A stretch of 34,891 bases of DNA from a virus. The DNA lies in the IMG/VR virus record IMGVR_UViG_3300035212_000537, positions 1-34,891 of that record; one strand, 5' to 3'. A model generated the notes under the pieces. That model saw only the letters and a program-made list of their open reading frames with translations, searched no databases and was not told the DNA's origin. The position numbers and the translations under genes are program-made. Of this stretch, positions 5,833 through 14,607 are shown in pieces; the first letter of the stretch is position 1; every line of letters starts with the position of its first letter.

Positions 5833-7012
5833 AGCTTTTGCAAATGACAGTAGATATTTCATTGTTACAGGTGGTAGGGGTAGTGGTAAGTCATATTCTA
5901 TTAATTTACTTCTACTGCTCCTTACCTACGAATCAAACCATGTTATATTATTTACACGTTATACCCTTACTTCTGCTCACATCAGCATTATACCTGAGTT
6001 TATTGATAAGGTTGATTTGTTAGGTAAGAACTCAGACTTTCATATTACCAAGGATGAAATAATAAATCTAACAACAGGAAGTAAGATTCTATTCAAAGGT
6101 ATTAAGACATCGAGCGGAACTCAAACAGCTAACTTAAAATCATTGGCCGGAGTTACTACATGGGTGTTAGATGAAGCGGAAGAGTTAACCGATGAGGATA
6201 CGTTTGATAAGATTGATTATTCTATAAGACATAAAGAAAAACAAAACAGGGTGATATTAATACTTAACCCTGCTACAAAAGAACATTTTATCTATCAAAA
6301 GTTTTTTGAATCGAAAGGGATTGAAGCTGGAGTTAATACTGTTAAAGGCGATACAACGTATATCCACACAACATACCAAGACAACATATCAAACCTATCT
6401 GAAAGTTTCTTAAATCAGATTAAAACGATAAAAGAACGTAGACCTGATAAATATAAACACACCATACTTGGAGGATGGTTAGAAAAAGCTGAAGGGGTTA
6501 TTTTTACCAATTGGAGGATTGGGGAATATAACAAAGATAATGGCTCAGTGTTTGGTCAAGATTACGGGTTTAGTAATGACCCAAGTACATTGGTTGAAAC
6601 GTCAATAGATAAGACTAACAAGATTATTTATGTTAGACTTCATATTTATCAAACAGGATTAACCACGTCACAACTTTCACAACTTAATAGACAATTTGCA
6701 GGACGTGACTTAATAGTAGCGGATAATGCAGAGCCACGTTTGATTAACGAATTAAAGTCTCAAGGTCTTAACATTGTACCAACAATAAAGGGAGCGGATT
6801 CAGTAAAATACGGAATAAGTTTATTACAAGATTATGACTTAATTATTGACGAAAATTCAGTAGATTTGATAAAAGAATTAAATAATTATTGCTGGCTTGA
6901 AAAGAAGTCAGAAACACCAATAGATAAGTATAACCACGCATTAGATGCGTTACGTTATGCAGTTAGTTATCAATTAAGTAACCCAAACAAAGGTAAATAT
7001 GGAATTAGGTAA
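5807..7012 (+). CDS. terL: Terminase large subunit (PBSX/Terminase_3 type)
   Basis: TerL is the packaging motor and headful or end-cutting nuclease. The 401-residue protein has Walker A GGRGSGKS (residues 22-29), Walker B TWVLDEAEE (118-126) and a coupling motif ILNPATK (152-158). The RNase H-like nuclease has acidic residues at GQDYGF (D252), VADNAEP (D306) and the C-terminal NHALDALRYA (D380). This layout matches the PBSX-like Terminase_3 family. The chosen start is TTG at 5807, because the conserved NPKYKAF segment begins a few residues later and no ATG is available. It overlaps the small subunit by 26 bases. Confidence 0.95.
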   Translation: MVVLNPKYKAFANDSRYFIVTGGRGSGKSYSINLLLLLLTYESNHVILFTRYTLTSAHISIIPEFIDKVDLLGKNSDFHITKDEIINLTTGSKILFKGIKTSSGTQTANLKSLAGVTTWVLDEAEELTDEDTFDKIDYSIRHKEKQNRVILILNPATKEHFIYQKFFESKGIEAGVNTVKGDTTYIHTTYQDNISNLSESFLNQIKTIKERRPDKYKHTILGGWLEKAEGVIFTNWRIGEYNKDNGSVFGQDYGFSNDPSTLVETSIDKTNKIIYVRLHIYQTGLTTSQLSQLNRQFAGRDLIVADNAEPRLINELKSQGLNIVPTIKGADSVKYGISLLQDYDLIIDENSVDLIKELNNYCWLEKKSETPIDKYNHALDALRYAVSYQLSNPNKGKYGIR

Positions 7013-7190
7013 AAGTTTAAGACAAATGATTAATGAGAGCAGCGCAAAGGTTGTAGATGCTTACAAAGATGAGTACGGGGATAATTGGAAATTCCAATGT
7101 GTTGAATCAATCGATAATGAAGTAGCGAAAGCTGAAGCGTCATTGAAATATTGGAAGGGTGTGAGAGCTAAAGTAATGGTGGCAAAATGA
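6999..7190 (+). CDS. Small hypothetical protein after terminase
   Basis: A 63-residue probably helical protein (MELGKSLRQMINESSAK start) overlaps the terL end by 14 bases and the next gene by 4. No function is recognised. Its place between packaging and tail genes suggests a minor assembly or packaging role, by position only. Confidence 0.65.
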   Translation: MELGKSLRQMINESSAKVVDAYKDEYGDNWKFQCVESIDNEVAKAEASLKYWKGVRAKVMVAK

Positions 7191-7864
7191 AAGTAGAAAT
7201 CGAAATACCTTCCACACTATCAGAGATTAGTTTAGATAGGTATCAAAAGTACATGCTTACTTTGAACAACTCGGACGATAAAGAGTTTGTATTTCAAAAA
7301 ATGATTGAGATATTTTGTGGCTTAGAATTGAAAGAAGTTGTTAAGATGAAAGCATCGACTGTAATAGAGTTGGTGCAACACTTCAATAAAATATTCAACG
7401 AAAAAACTGAGTTCAAACATAGGTTCAAATTAAACGATATTGAGTTTGGATTTATACCTGATCTTGAAGAAATATCTTGGGGGGAATATATCGATATTGA
7501 GGCTAACATTGGTGACTTTCAAAACATACACAAAGCACTTGCGGTAATGTATAGGCCGATTGTTAAAGACGTTAAAGGTAAATATGAGATAGAGCCTTAC
7601 AGGGGTGATTTAAATTACTCAGAGGTGTTAAAATACGCACCTTTGGACGTTGTACTTCCTGCATCGGTTTTTTTTTGGACTTTAGGAATCGAATTAGTAA
7701 ACAGTACGCTATCCTCTTTGGAGAAAATGAAGAACAAAACCCATATTCAGAGAATGTTCAATTCAGCAAACAATGGGGATGGTATAGCTCAATCTATCAT
7801 GTCGCTCAAGGAGACATTAGAAGATTTGACGAAGTTACAGCGCTGGGACTTCATCAATGTTTAA
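7187..7864 (+). CDS. Tail assembly chaperone-like protein, unshifted form
   Basis: The 225-residue product contains LDRYQKYMLTLNNSDDKEFV and a repeated helical body, then NGDGIAQS and LKETLEDLTKLQRW near the end. Location after terminase and before tail genes, plus the overlapping frame behind a nine-T run, fits the gpG/gpGT type of tail assembly chaperone. These coat the tape measure before tube polymerisation. Sequence similarity to lambda G itself is not visible. The last 63 codons after the T run overlap the shifted frame. Confidence 0.65.
   Translation: MKVEIEIPSTLSEISLDRYQKYMLTLNNSDDKEFVFQKMIEIFCGLELKEVVKMKASTVIELVQHFNKIFNEKTEFKHRFKLNDIEFGFIPDLEEISWGEYIDIEANIGDFQNIHKALAVMYRPIVKDVKGKYEIEPYRGDLNYSEVLKYAPLDVVLPASVFFWTLGIELVNSTLSSLEKMKNKTHIQRMFNSANNGDGIAQSIMSLKETLEDLTKLQRWDFINV
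7669..7675 (+). promoter_or_regulatory. Candidate -1 frameshift slippery heptamer T TTT TTT
   Basis: Nine T bases lie at 7668-7676. The original frame reads TTT TTT at 7670-7675. Slipping back one base keeps perfect pairing and enters the open frame 7675-7941. No clear downstream stem was seen. Confidence 0.55.
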
Positions 7865-7941
7865 CATTTTTAACCTTCGAACAACAAAAAAGTAGAATCG
7901 AGGTTAAACAATTAAAGAAGTCACATGAAAAACTATTATAA
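7675..7941 (+). CDS. Frameshift extension of the tail assembly chaperone (GT-like)
   Basis: This frame lies one base back from 7187-7864. After the slip it encodes 88 residues, giving a fusion of about 251 residues with the first 163 codons of the upstream gene. The extension has a well-formed domain: QWGWYSSIYHVAQGDI, then FDEVTALGLHQCLTFLTFEQ and a basic tail. That character resembles T-domain extensions in other phages. It has no convincing start codon of its own (TTG inside the T run), which supports frameshifting. It overlaps the next gene by 17 bases. A homopolymer sequencing error is the main alternative. Confidence 0.6.
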   Translation: MDFRNRISKQYAILFGENEEQNPYSENVQFSKQWGWYSSIYHVAQGDIRRFDEVTALGLHQCLTFLTFEQQKSRIEVKQLKKSHEKLL

Positions 7942-8383
7942 CCTATCAACTTTACTACACGATTCTATACTTGCTGATCCATTAGTGAATAAAGTAACGA
8001 AAGGGAGCCTTGATAAGATCACAAATGCGAAGCAAGACATGTACCCATTGTGCCACATTATATTTAATGATGTAGCATTTAGAGGTAATACAACGGTGTA
8101 CAATATATCTTTGGTTATGATGTCAATAGTAGATATTAGTAAAGACGATGTAGTTGATATATTCAAGGGGAACGACAACGAGGACGATGTTTTAAATACT
8201 ACTTTAAGTATACTTAACAGGATATTTGAGAGGGTTCGACGTGGGGATATTAACGACGCTGGCTATGAAGTATTAGACGACACTGCAAGTTGCGAGCCTT
8301 TTGTTGATAGGTTTACCGATGCGGTTGCTGGTTGGACCATGACCTTTGATATTTTAGCACCTAATCAGATGACAATATGTTAA
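7925..8383 (+). CDS. Probable tail terminator or tail completion protein
   Basis: The 152-residue protein (MKNYYNLSTLLHDSILADP start) has a helical front, then alternating strands around YNISLVMMSIVD and GWTMTFDILAPNQ. This alpha/beta layout suits tail terminator proteins of the lambda gpU type, which cap the tail tube. Support comes mainly from position among tail genes. It overlaps the next gene by 7 bases. Confidence 0.45.
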   Translation: MKNYYNLSTLLHDSILADPLVNKVTKGSLDKITNAKQDMYPLCHIIFNDVAFRGNTTVYNISLVMMSIVDISKDDVVDIFKGNDNEDDVLNTTLSILNRIFERVRRGDINDAGYEVLDDTASCEPFVDRFTDAVAGWTMTFDILAPNQMTIC

Positions 8384-8955
8384 GTGATTTAAGGGAGTCG
8401 GGGTTACAGGATGCGCTTGATAAGTTCAAAGCATCTGTAATTAAACAAGCTCGTACAAATTTAACAAAGGGACGTGCGCCTTTTGGATCGCATAACAACA
8501 CACGAAAGTTATACAACTCACTTAAAGGTGAAGCGAAGGTTTATGCTAAAGGTTACTTCTTGAACTTTCAGATGGAAGAGTACGGTAACTATCAAGACAA
8601 AGGGGTGAGAGGTAAACGTTCTAATTCAAGAGCGCCAAAGTCACCATACAAGTTCGGTAGCGGAACAGGAGCAAAGGGAGGATTGACCGAAGGAATACAA
8701 CGATGGGTTAAAGCACGTAAGTTTCAGTTTAGACAACGTGACCCCGAAACAAAGAAGTCAACAGGTAAATTTTTATCGTACGAGCAAACTGCATGGATAA
8801 TTACAAGGTCAATTTACGCGAAAGGATTACGACCAACTTTGTTTTTTACTAAACCATTTGAAGCAGCGTACAAAAGACTTCCACAAGAATTAGTCAATGA
8901 TTTAAAAATAGATTTAGAAAAGATTTTTAATTACTCAATTAAACAACCGAAATGA
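8377..8955 (+). CDS. HK97 gp10-like head-tail or tail completion protein
   Basis: The 192-residue basic protein includes TRKLYNSLKGEAKV, FQMEEYGNYQDKGVRG and, after a Gly-rich loop, GGLTEGIQRWVKARKFQF. It ends with KGLRPTLFFTKPFEAA. The pattern of a short helix, E-Y-G-x-Y-x-D-x-G and a C-terminal helix recalls HK97 gp10-like tail completion proteins. The match was made by eye. It overlaps the neighbours by a few bases. Confidence 0.5.
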   Translation: MLSDLRESGLQDALDKFKASVIKQARTNLTKGRAPFGSHNNTRKLYNSLKGEAKVYAKGYFLNFQMEEYGNYQDKGVRGKRSNSRAPKSPYKFGSGTGAKGGLTEGIQRWVKARKFQFRQRDPETKKSTGKFLSYEQTAWIITRSIYAKGLRPTLFFTKPFEAAYKRLPQELVNDLKIDLEKIFNYSIKQPK

Positions 8956-9986
8956 TTAGAGCAAGGTCACCGTATATTATTAGTATCAATGAAGCAAGTC
9001 AGGTAAGTACAAAGATTGAATTGTTTATCAGCTTCGGTGCTTTAGGTTCAACTCCTACTTTAAGCTATACACTTAGTAAGGCAATTCCTGCATCAAATGC
9101 TCCAACAACTTACTATGACATTGCACCCTACATTCGTGAATACTTTGACCACACGGCATACAGTAACGTTACAAGTTTAACGGCCGCAGTTAGTTATACG
9201 TGTGTTGATAAACTAAATGTTAGAGTAAAGAGATATAAGACCGTTGGCAATACTGAGTCATTAATTGATACAACTGACTACATTGCAACGGATGGATACT
9301 CAGAGTTTGCCGATAGTGTTAATTATAACGGTGGTAATTACTTATTAGACCAAAAAAACTATTATTATCATAGTGGCGCAAACGCTGGGTTTATTATGCT
9401 TTACGCTGCATCATCTGATAAGATAAGATGGACAAATGTTACCGACGGAATTGTTTATTTAAGCGCTTCTTTAGGTTTAGGTTTTTATTACGTGCCACGT
9501 TGTTATAACTCGGAGTTTACAAAAGAGTATAAGGTAGAACTATTAAACAGCTCAAATGTAGTTCAAGCGACCTGGACATTTTACCCTGTTGAAGAATGTT
9601 TATACACACCTGTAAAGGTTGACTTCATAAATAAATATGGTGCGTTCCAACGTGAGTTTTTCTTTAAGGCTTCAAACGATAATATCGAAGTGACTAACAA
9701 AGATTATAACTTAATGCAACCGTATAATTATAGCTTAACAGGAGGTCAAAGAACAACGTATAACCAAAATGGAACGCAAACTATAAAGGTAAATTCAGGA
9801 TGGGTTGAAGAGGACTTCAAAGACAATTTAAAACAAATGATGCTAAGTGAAAAGGTGTTAGTAGACGAAAAGCCTGCGATACTTAAAACTAAATCAATTG
9901 AACTAAACAAGTCGATTAATACAAAACAGATTAATTATAGTTTGGAATTTGAATTTGCGTATGATTTAATTAATAGCATTGTATAA
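8952..9986 (+). CDS. Tail structural protein
   Basis: The 344-residue protein is rich in predicted beta strands, Asn, Ser, Thr and Tyr and begins MIRARSPYIISINEAS. Proteins starting RARSPYII/V are common in Bacteroidota siphophage tail modules just before the large tail protein. The exact place in the tail is unknown; a distal tail or baseplate-type part fits the order. It abuts the next gene with a 1-base stop/start overlap (TAATG). Confidence 0.6.
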   Translation: MIRARSPYIISINEASQVSTKIELFISFGALGSTPTLSYTLSKAIPASNAPTTYYDIAPYIREYFDHTAYSNVTSLTAAVSYTCVDKLNVRVKRYKTVGNTESLIDTTDYIATDGYSEFADSVNYNGGNYLLDQKNYYYHSGANAGFIMLYAASSDKIRWTNVTDGIVYLSASLGLGFYYVPRCYNSEFTKEYKVELLNSSNVVQATWTFYPVEECLYTPVKVDFINKYGAFQREFFFKASNDNIEVTNKDYNLMQPYNYSLTGGQRTTYNQNGTQTIKVNSGWVEEDFKDNLKQMMLSEKVLVDEKPAILKTKSIELNKSINTKQINYSLEFEFAYDLINSIV

Positions 9987-12232
9987 TGAGACAGGTAGAC
10001 GTATATATAGAAGTGATCGCGGATTCAGGCAACTATGAAAAGTTAGAGTTATTTAACGATGAAGAAATACAAATTAATAGCTCAATCCAAAACGTTCAAG
10101 ACTTAGCAAAGGTTTACACTGATTTTACTCAGTCGTTTACAATTCCAGCATCTCCACGTAACAACAGATTGTTTGAACATTTTTATCAAAGCGATGTAAA
10201 TGCAAATGACAACCCTAATATCAGAAGGAACGCATTTATCGAAATAGGAACGATACCATTTAGGAGTGGTAAGATATCAATTGAGAGTTCAAACGTTGTT
10301 AAAGGACGTGTTGAAAGCTATTCTATTACGTTTTACGGGGATTTAACGAGCTTAAAGGATAAGTTTGGGGATGACACTCTAAAAGATTTAGATTTAAGTG
10401 TATATAGCGAACAATATAACGGAAATGCAGTAAGAACAAGTATCACAACAAACAATGCTTTATCTCATATTCGTTACCCTTTGATTTCAGCTAATAGGCT
10501 ATGGAGTTATGGGGATGGCTCAAACACGGACATAAGTAATAGCAGTTACCCTATTGTTTACACTGAATTATTTCCTGCATTACGTGTAAAAAAGATATTT
10601 GACGCTATACAAACAAAATATAACGTATCGTTTAACTCAAATTTTTTCAATCAAAAAGTATTTACTAATTTATTTTTATGGTTAAAGAATGCGAAAACGA
10701 TGCAAGTTTTGACCGAAACAGTGCAATTAACTGTTGATGACTTGCAAGTAAATGACGGTAGTAGGGTAAACACTACAACTGACACGGTGGATTTAAGTAA
10801 TACGGAAGGTGTTTTTGTATACGCTCAAGGGCTTACAAATATACCGACAGCAAAATTATATTTAGATGTTTACGTAAACAATAGTTTAATAAACACATTT
10901 GAGCTAAAAAGCACGGGTGTTTACAGGGATAACCAGATTATACCACGCACGACTTATAACGGTACTAACATAATGAGCTTTAAGCTTAGGGCTTCAGTAC
11001 CTTGTACGGCAACGGTTGTGGGTATAAGAATTGAATTTAAGAGTATAGGTCAAAGTGTTTTTGCACCAATACAGGCAGCACAATTTAGATGCTTAAATAA
11101 AACTTTTTCATTTGCAACTGTTGACCCAACTGTCTATGCTCCTAACATTAAAGTTAGCGACTTTGTTAGTGGAATATTTAAAATGTTTAATCTTACTTGT
11201 TACGCTACATCAGTAGATAATTTTCAAGTGGAACCGTTAGACGATTGGTATTCAAAAGGTGCAGTTGTTGATATTACAGAATATGTGGATACGGATGAAA
11301 TAACAATAGAGCGCCACAAACTTTACAAAGAGATTTCATTTGATTACGAAAAGTCAGAAAGCTTTTTAAATCAAGAATATTTTGATTCACAAACAAACGC
11401 ACCTAAAGAGTTTGGAAGCTATAAAGAAACAAATTCAAATTATGATGGTGGTGAATATAAAATAGATATTCCATTTGAAAACATTAGATTCTCAAAAGAA
11501 TTAACAAGTAATGTAAATGAGCCACCAACAGCGTTTATTCTAAATGAAAAGACTTCAAATGAAGCGTATGACAATAAACCTATATTGTTGTATTACAATG
11601 AGAATTCTGTTTCAACTTCTTTTTATTTTGATACTGGAGGGTCAACAGCAATAGTTAATAGTTACAAACCATTAACAAACCAAACAACATATAACAATGC
11701 TGTTTATTCAAATCATTTTGCAGTTGAAGGTAGCCCATTTGACGCGACTTACATTACAAATACTTTGTACTCACAATACTACGATAGCTATTTAAAAAAC
11801 CTATACAACCAAAAAAACAGACTAACAAACGTTAAAGCATTGTTCCCAATTTCATTACTTACATCTTTAAAGTTAAATGACCGTTTGATTATTCGTGACA
11901 AACGTTATATCATTAATGAGATGAAAGTAAACCTAACAACGGGAGATGTGGATTTGTCATTGATAAATGATTTTAGAGCTGTTGCTAATATTAATATTCC
12001 TATACAGTCGAATGTTCAGAGTGTTGTTGAAGTATCTTTCTTACCAAAAGGAGAACAGGTTTTTGAATATCAAACAGTCCACCCAACATTAGGATTGATA
12101 ACGCAAACCATAACAACTGATATAGATGTTTTAGCTGTTATTACAATACCTGCAAACACAACGGGACTGCCTGTTGATTGGCCAATAACACGAGACAACG
12201 AACCATACTTAACAATTTACCAAGATGCTTAA
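9986..12232 (+). CDS. Large tail-tip or baseplate structural protein
   Basis: This is the largest tail gene at 748 residues. It has an N-terminal KVYTDFTQSFTIPASPRNN segment characteristic of a large tail protein seen in Bacteroidota siphophages. GKISIESSNVVKGRVESYSI follows, then a long beta-rich body. It is probably part of the tail tip or hub that contacts the host surface. No enzymatic motif was seen. The order tail-tip gene, small gene, tape measure differs from lambda, where tape measure comes first. Confidence 0.6.
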   Translation: MRQVDVYIEVIADSGNYEKLELFNDEEIQINSSIQNVQDLAKVYTDFTQSFTIPASPRNNRLFEHFYQSDVNANDNPNIRRNAFIEIGTIPFRSGKISIESSNVVKGRVESYSITFYGDLTSLKDKFGDDTLKDLDLSVYSEQYNGNAVRTSITTNNALSHIRYPLISANRLWSYGDGSNTDISNSSYPIVYTELFPALRVKKIFDAIQTKYNVSFNSNFFNQKVFTNLFLWLKNAKTMQVLTETVQLTVDDLQVNDGSRVNTTTDTVDLSNTEGVFVYAQGLTNIPTAKLYLDVYVNNSLINTFELKSTGVYRDNQIIPRTTYNGTNIMSFKLRASVPCTATVVGIRIEFKSIGQSVFAPIQAAQFRCLNKTFSFATVDPTVYAPNIKVSDFVSGIFKMFNLTCYATSVDNFQVEPLDDWYSKGAVVDITEYVDTDEITIERHKLYKEISFDYEKSESFLNQEYFDSQTNAPKEFGSYKETNSNYDGGEYKIDIPFENIRFSKELTSNVNEPPTAFILNEKTSNEAYDNKPILLYYNENSVSTSFYFDTGGSTAIVNSYKPLTNQTTYNNAVYSNHFAVEGSPFDATYITNTLYSQYYDSYLKNLYNQKNRLTNVKALFPISLLTSLKLNDRLIIRDKRYIINEMKVNLTTGDVDLSLINDFRAVANINIPIQSNVQSVVEVSFLPKGEQVFEYQTVHPTLGLITQTITTDIDVLAVITIPANTTGLPVDWPITRDNEPYLTIYQDA

Positions 12233-12398
12233 TACAATTATACAACTATTGAAGTCGGGTGACTTCTACGGTCAAAGCGAAATTATAGACATCGCTAAAG
12301 GCAAATATAAACTTACTAATTCGGTGCGTGAAAGCTACAAACAGGCCAAACGTGAGTTATACTTAAAACAAGCTACAACATGGCAGAAAAGAAAATAA
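12225..12398 (+). CDS. Small hypothetical protein between tail gene and tape measure
   Basis: A 57-residue frame runs from MLNTIIQLLKSGDFYG to TTWQKRK. It begins inside the end of the large tail gene (8-base overlap) and ends 19 bases into the tape measure gene. It fills the only gap between two essential tail genes. It is helical and basic. No function is recognised; a small chaperone or connector is possible by position. Confidence 0.6.
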   Translation: MLNTIIQLLKSGDFYGQSEIIDIAKGKYKLTNSVRESYKQAKRELYLKQATTWQKRK

Positions 12399-14017
12399 TA
12401 GAGTTAGAGGTTAAGAATAATTTAGGTTCGCTTAAATCACAGCTTAGAGAGGCACAGGCTGAAGTAGCTAAGTTATCGGAGCAGTTCGGTGTGACTTCTA
12501 AAGAGGCAGCCAATGCAGCGAAAAGAGCGGCGGAACTAAAAGACCAAATTGAAGATGCAAAAGCCTTAACAGATGCCTTTAACCCTGATGCGAAATTTAA
12601 AGCTTTATCTTCATCGTTGGGAGGTGTTGCAAGTGGTTTCGCTGCCTATCAAGGCGCTTTGGGTTTAATTGGTGTTGAAAGCAAAGAAGTTGAAGCTCAA
12701 CTTTTGAAGGTTCAGAGTGCTATGGCTTTAGCTGAAGGGTTGCAATCTTTAGGAGGCTTAAAAGATTCAATGATAGCATTAGCTTCTGTTGTTAAAAACC
12801 AAGTTGTAACAGCATTTGCTACGTTAAAAGGAGCGTTAATGGCTACGGGTATTGGATTAGTTATCGCAGCTATTGGGACGGCTATTTATTTAATGGATAA
12901 GTACAACGATGAGATAGAAGATAATATTCAAAAACAAAAACGGTTAAATGAAGAGAATAAAAAATATGCTGAAGAATTAGGTAAAGTTGCTGATGCAAGA
13001 CAAAAGGAACGTAACGCATCAAAAGGAGGTTTAAATGATAAAGAAAGAGAGTTACAATTATTAAGAGCAAGAGGTGCGAGTGAGCAAGATATTTACAAAA
13101 AAGAAAAAGAAATAATTAATAAACGAATATTTGACCAAAATGTGTTGTTAAACACTTTTATTGGAAATAATGCTGCTGAAAGACAAAAAAGATTAGAAGC
13201 TCAAGAGAATTTAAAGAACTTATATGCTGAGTCTAAATCTTTAGATGCGTCTTACAATAGACAATTAAGAGAAAACCAACAAGAAAGAATACAAGACGCA
13301 CAAGAAAAAAGACAGAAAGCAAACGAAAAACAATTACAAGCTGAAAAAGATTTCTATGATAATCAAGCAAAGATGCTTGAAGAAGCCGAAAAAAATACGT
13401 TAAAGAAAAAAGAATTAGAAGACCCTACAAAGAAAGCTATTCGAGACGCTCGTAAATTGATGGAAGCGCAAAATGTTATTAATGAAGAAAAAGTAAAACA
13501 AATTGAAGCTCATAACGAAGCCGAATTAAAGTTAGAAGAAGATAAAAACAGAAAGAAACAAGAATTAACAGCAATGTCTTTTGATGTTATTAGGAGTGTT
13601 GCAGATTTATTCGCACAAGGAAACGAAGCAGACCAACGTAAAGCGTTTCAATTAAACAAGGCAGCAAGTTTAGGGAATGCAATTGTCAACACTGCTCAAG
13701 GGGTTACAGCTGCATTAACTCAAGTACCTTTATTCCCCGGTGCGCAAATTATACAGGCAGGTTTAGTAGGTACATTAGGAGCTTTGAACATCGCAAAGAT
13801 AGCTAACACACAATTTCAAGGCGGCAACAATGCAGGAGGAGGCAACACACCAATAGCAAGCGCACCACGTACACCGTCCTTTGACATTATACAAGCGCAA
13901 CCACAAATGCAGTTAGGAGCATTACAACAACAACCAATTAAAGCTTATGTAGTGAGCGGTGAAGTATCGACAGCGCAAGCCTTAGATAGGAATAGAGTAA
14001 GAAATGCAACATTTTAA
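12380..14017 (+). CDS. Tail tape measure protein
   Basis: The 545-residue protein sets tail length and passes DNA or opens the host membrane. It starts with a long coiled coil (residues 8-60, many K/E/A). A Gly/Ala-rich part and a hydrophobic segment, MATGIGLVIAAIGTAIYLM, follow around residues 154-172. Then come extended charged coiled coils (180-400) and a second hydrophobic Ala/Gly region around 425-480. The tail ends in a Gly/Asn/Gln-rich stretch. This composition is typical of tape measure proteins. The length suggests a fairly short siphovirus tail. Confidence 0.85.
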   Translation: MAEKKIIELEVKNNLGSLKSQLREAQAEVAKLSEQFGVTSKEAANAAKRAAELKDQIEDAKALTDAFNPDAKFKALSSSLGGVASGFAAYQGALGLIGVESKEVEAQLLKVQSAMALAEGLQSLGGLKDSMIALASVVKNQVVTAFATLKGALMATGIGLVIAAIGTAIYLMDKYNDEIEDNIQKQKRLNEENKKYAEELGKVADARQKERNASKGGLNDKERELQLLRARGASEQDIYKKEKEIINKRIFDQNVLLNTFIGNNAAERQKRLEAQENLKNLYAESKSLDASYNRQLRENQQERIQDAQEKRQKANEKQLQAEKDFYDNQAKMLEEAEKNTLKKKELEDPTKKAIRDARKLMEAQNVINEEKVKQIEAHNEAELKLEEDKNRKKQELTAMSFDVIRSVADLFAQGNEADQRKAFQLNKAASLGNAIVNTAQGVTAALTQVPLFPGAQIIQAGLVGTLGALNIAKIANTQFQGGNNAGGGNTPIASAPRTPSFDIIQAQPQMQLGALQQQPIKAYVVSGEVSTAQALDRNRVRNATF

Positions 14018-14038
14018 TCAAAGTTAAGTTATAAAGAT

Positions 14039-14605
14039 ATGCAGAACATAGAGCTAACAATTAAAGACGATGAACAAGGGGTTTTCGCAATTTCACTTGT
14101 AGACCGCCCTGCCATAGAAGAAACTTTTATTTACTTAAGTGAAATAAGCGTTGAACTAAAGGTAACCAACGACGAAAAGAGGGAAGTTGTAGGACTTGCA
14201 TTGGTACCTAATAAACAGATATTAAGACGTATTAAGGATAAGGAGTTTACGATATCGTTTAGTGAAGAAACAATCGCTAAGGTTCAAGAACTCTATTTAA
14301 AAAAGAATTATAATAACAACGTAACAGTTGATCATGATCATAATGTTGACGGTGTTAGTTTAATCGAGAGTTGGATAGTTGAGGACGAGAAAAACGATAA
14401 ATCTAACATTTATAAATTAGATGCTGTTAAAGGTTCATGGGTTGTTAAGATGAAAGTTTATAATGAAGAGGTGTGGCAACAAATCAAAGACGGTAAATTT
14501 AAAGGATTTAGCATCGAGGGGAAGTTTGATGGGTTAGACCAATTGGAAGCTGAAAGCCACGAAGATATAATAAACGAAATTAAGGAACTTTTAAAACAAA
14601 TATAA
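14039..14605 (+). CDS. XkdF-like prohead protease
   Basis: The 188-residue protein has the XkdF/S78-like layout. VVGLALVPNKQILRR is followed by VTVDHDHN with a candidate catalytic His99, then LIESWIVED, and finally DGKFKGFSIEGKF with candidate Ser158. Such proteases cleave scaffold and capsid N-termini during head maturation. It is separated from the scaffold-like and capsid genes by fibre-like and small genes, which is unusual. The activity is inferred from the His and Ser motifs. Confidence 0.75.
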   Translation: MQNIELTIKDDEQGVFAISLVDRPAIEETFIYLSEISVELKVTNDEKREVVGLALVPNKQILRRIKDKEFTISFSEETIAKVQELYLKKNYNNNVTVDHDHNVDGVSLIESWIVEDEKNDKSNIYKLDAVKGSWVVKMKVYNEEVWQQIKDGKFKGFSIEGKFDGLDQLEAESHEDIINEIKELLKQI

Positions 14606-14607
14606 TT

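Noticed and set aside
5505-5843. 112-codon minus-strand frame
   Set aside because: It covers the small terminase gene and its overlap with TerL; no supported gene in the window is on the minus strand.
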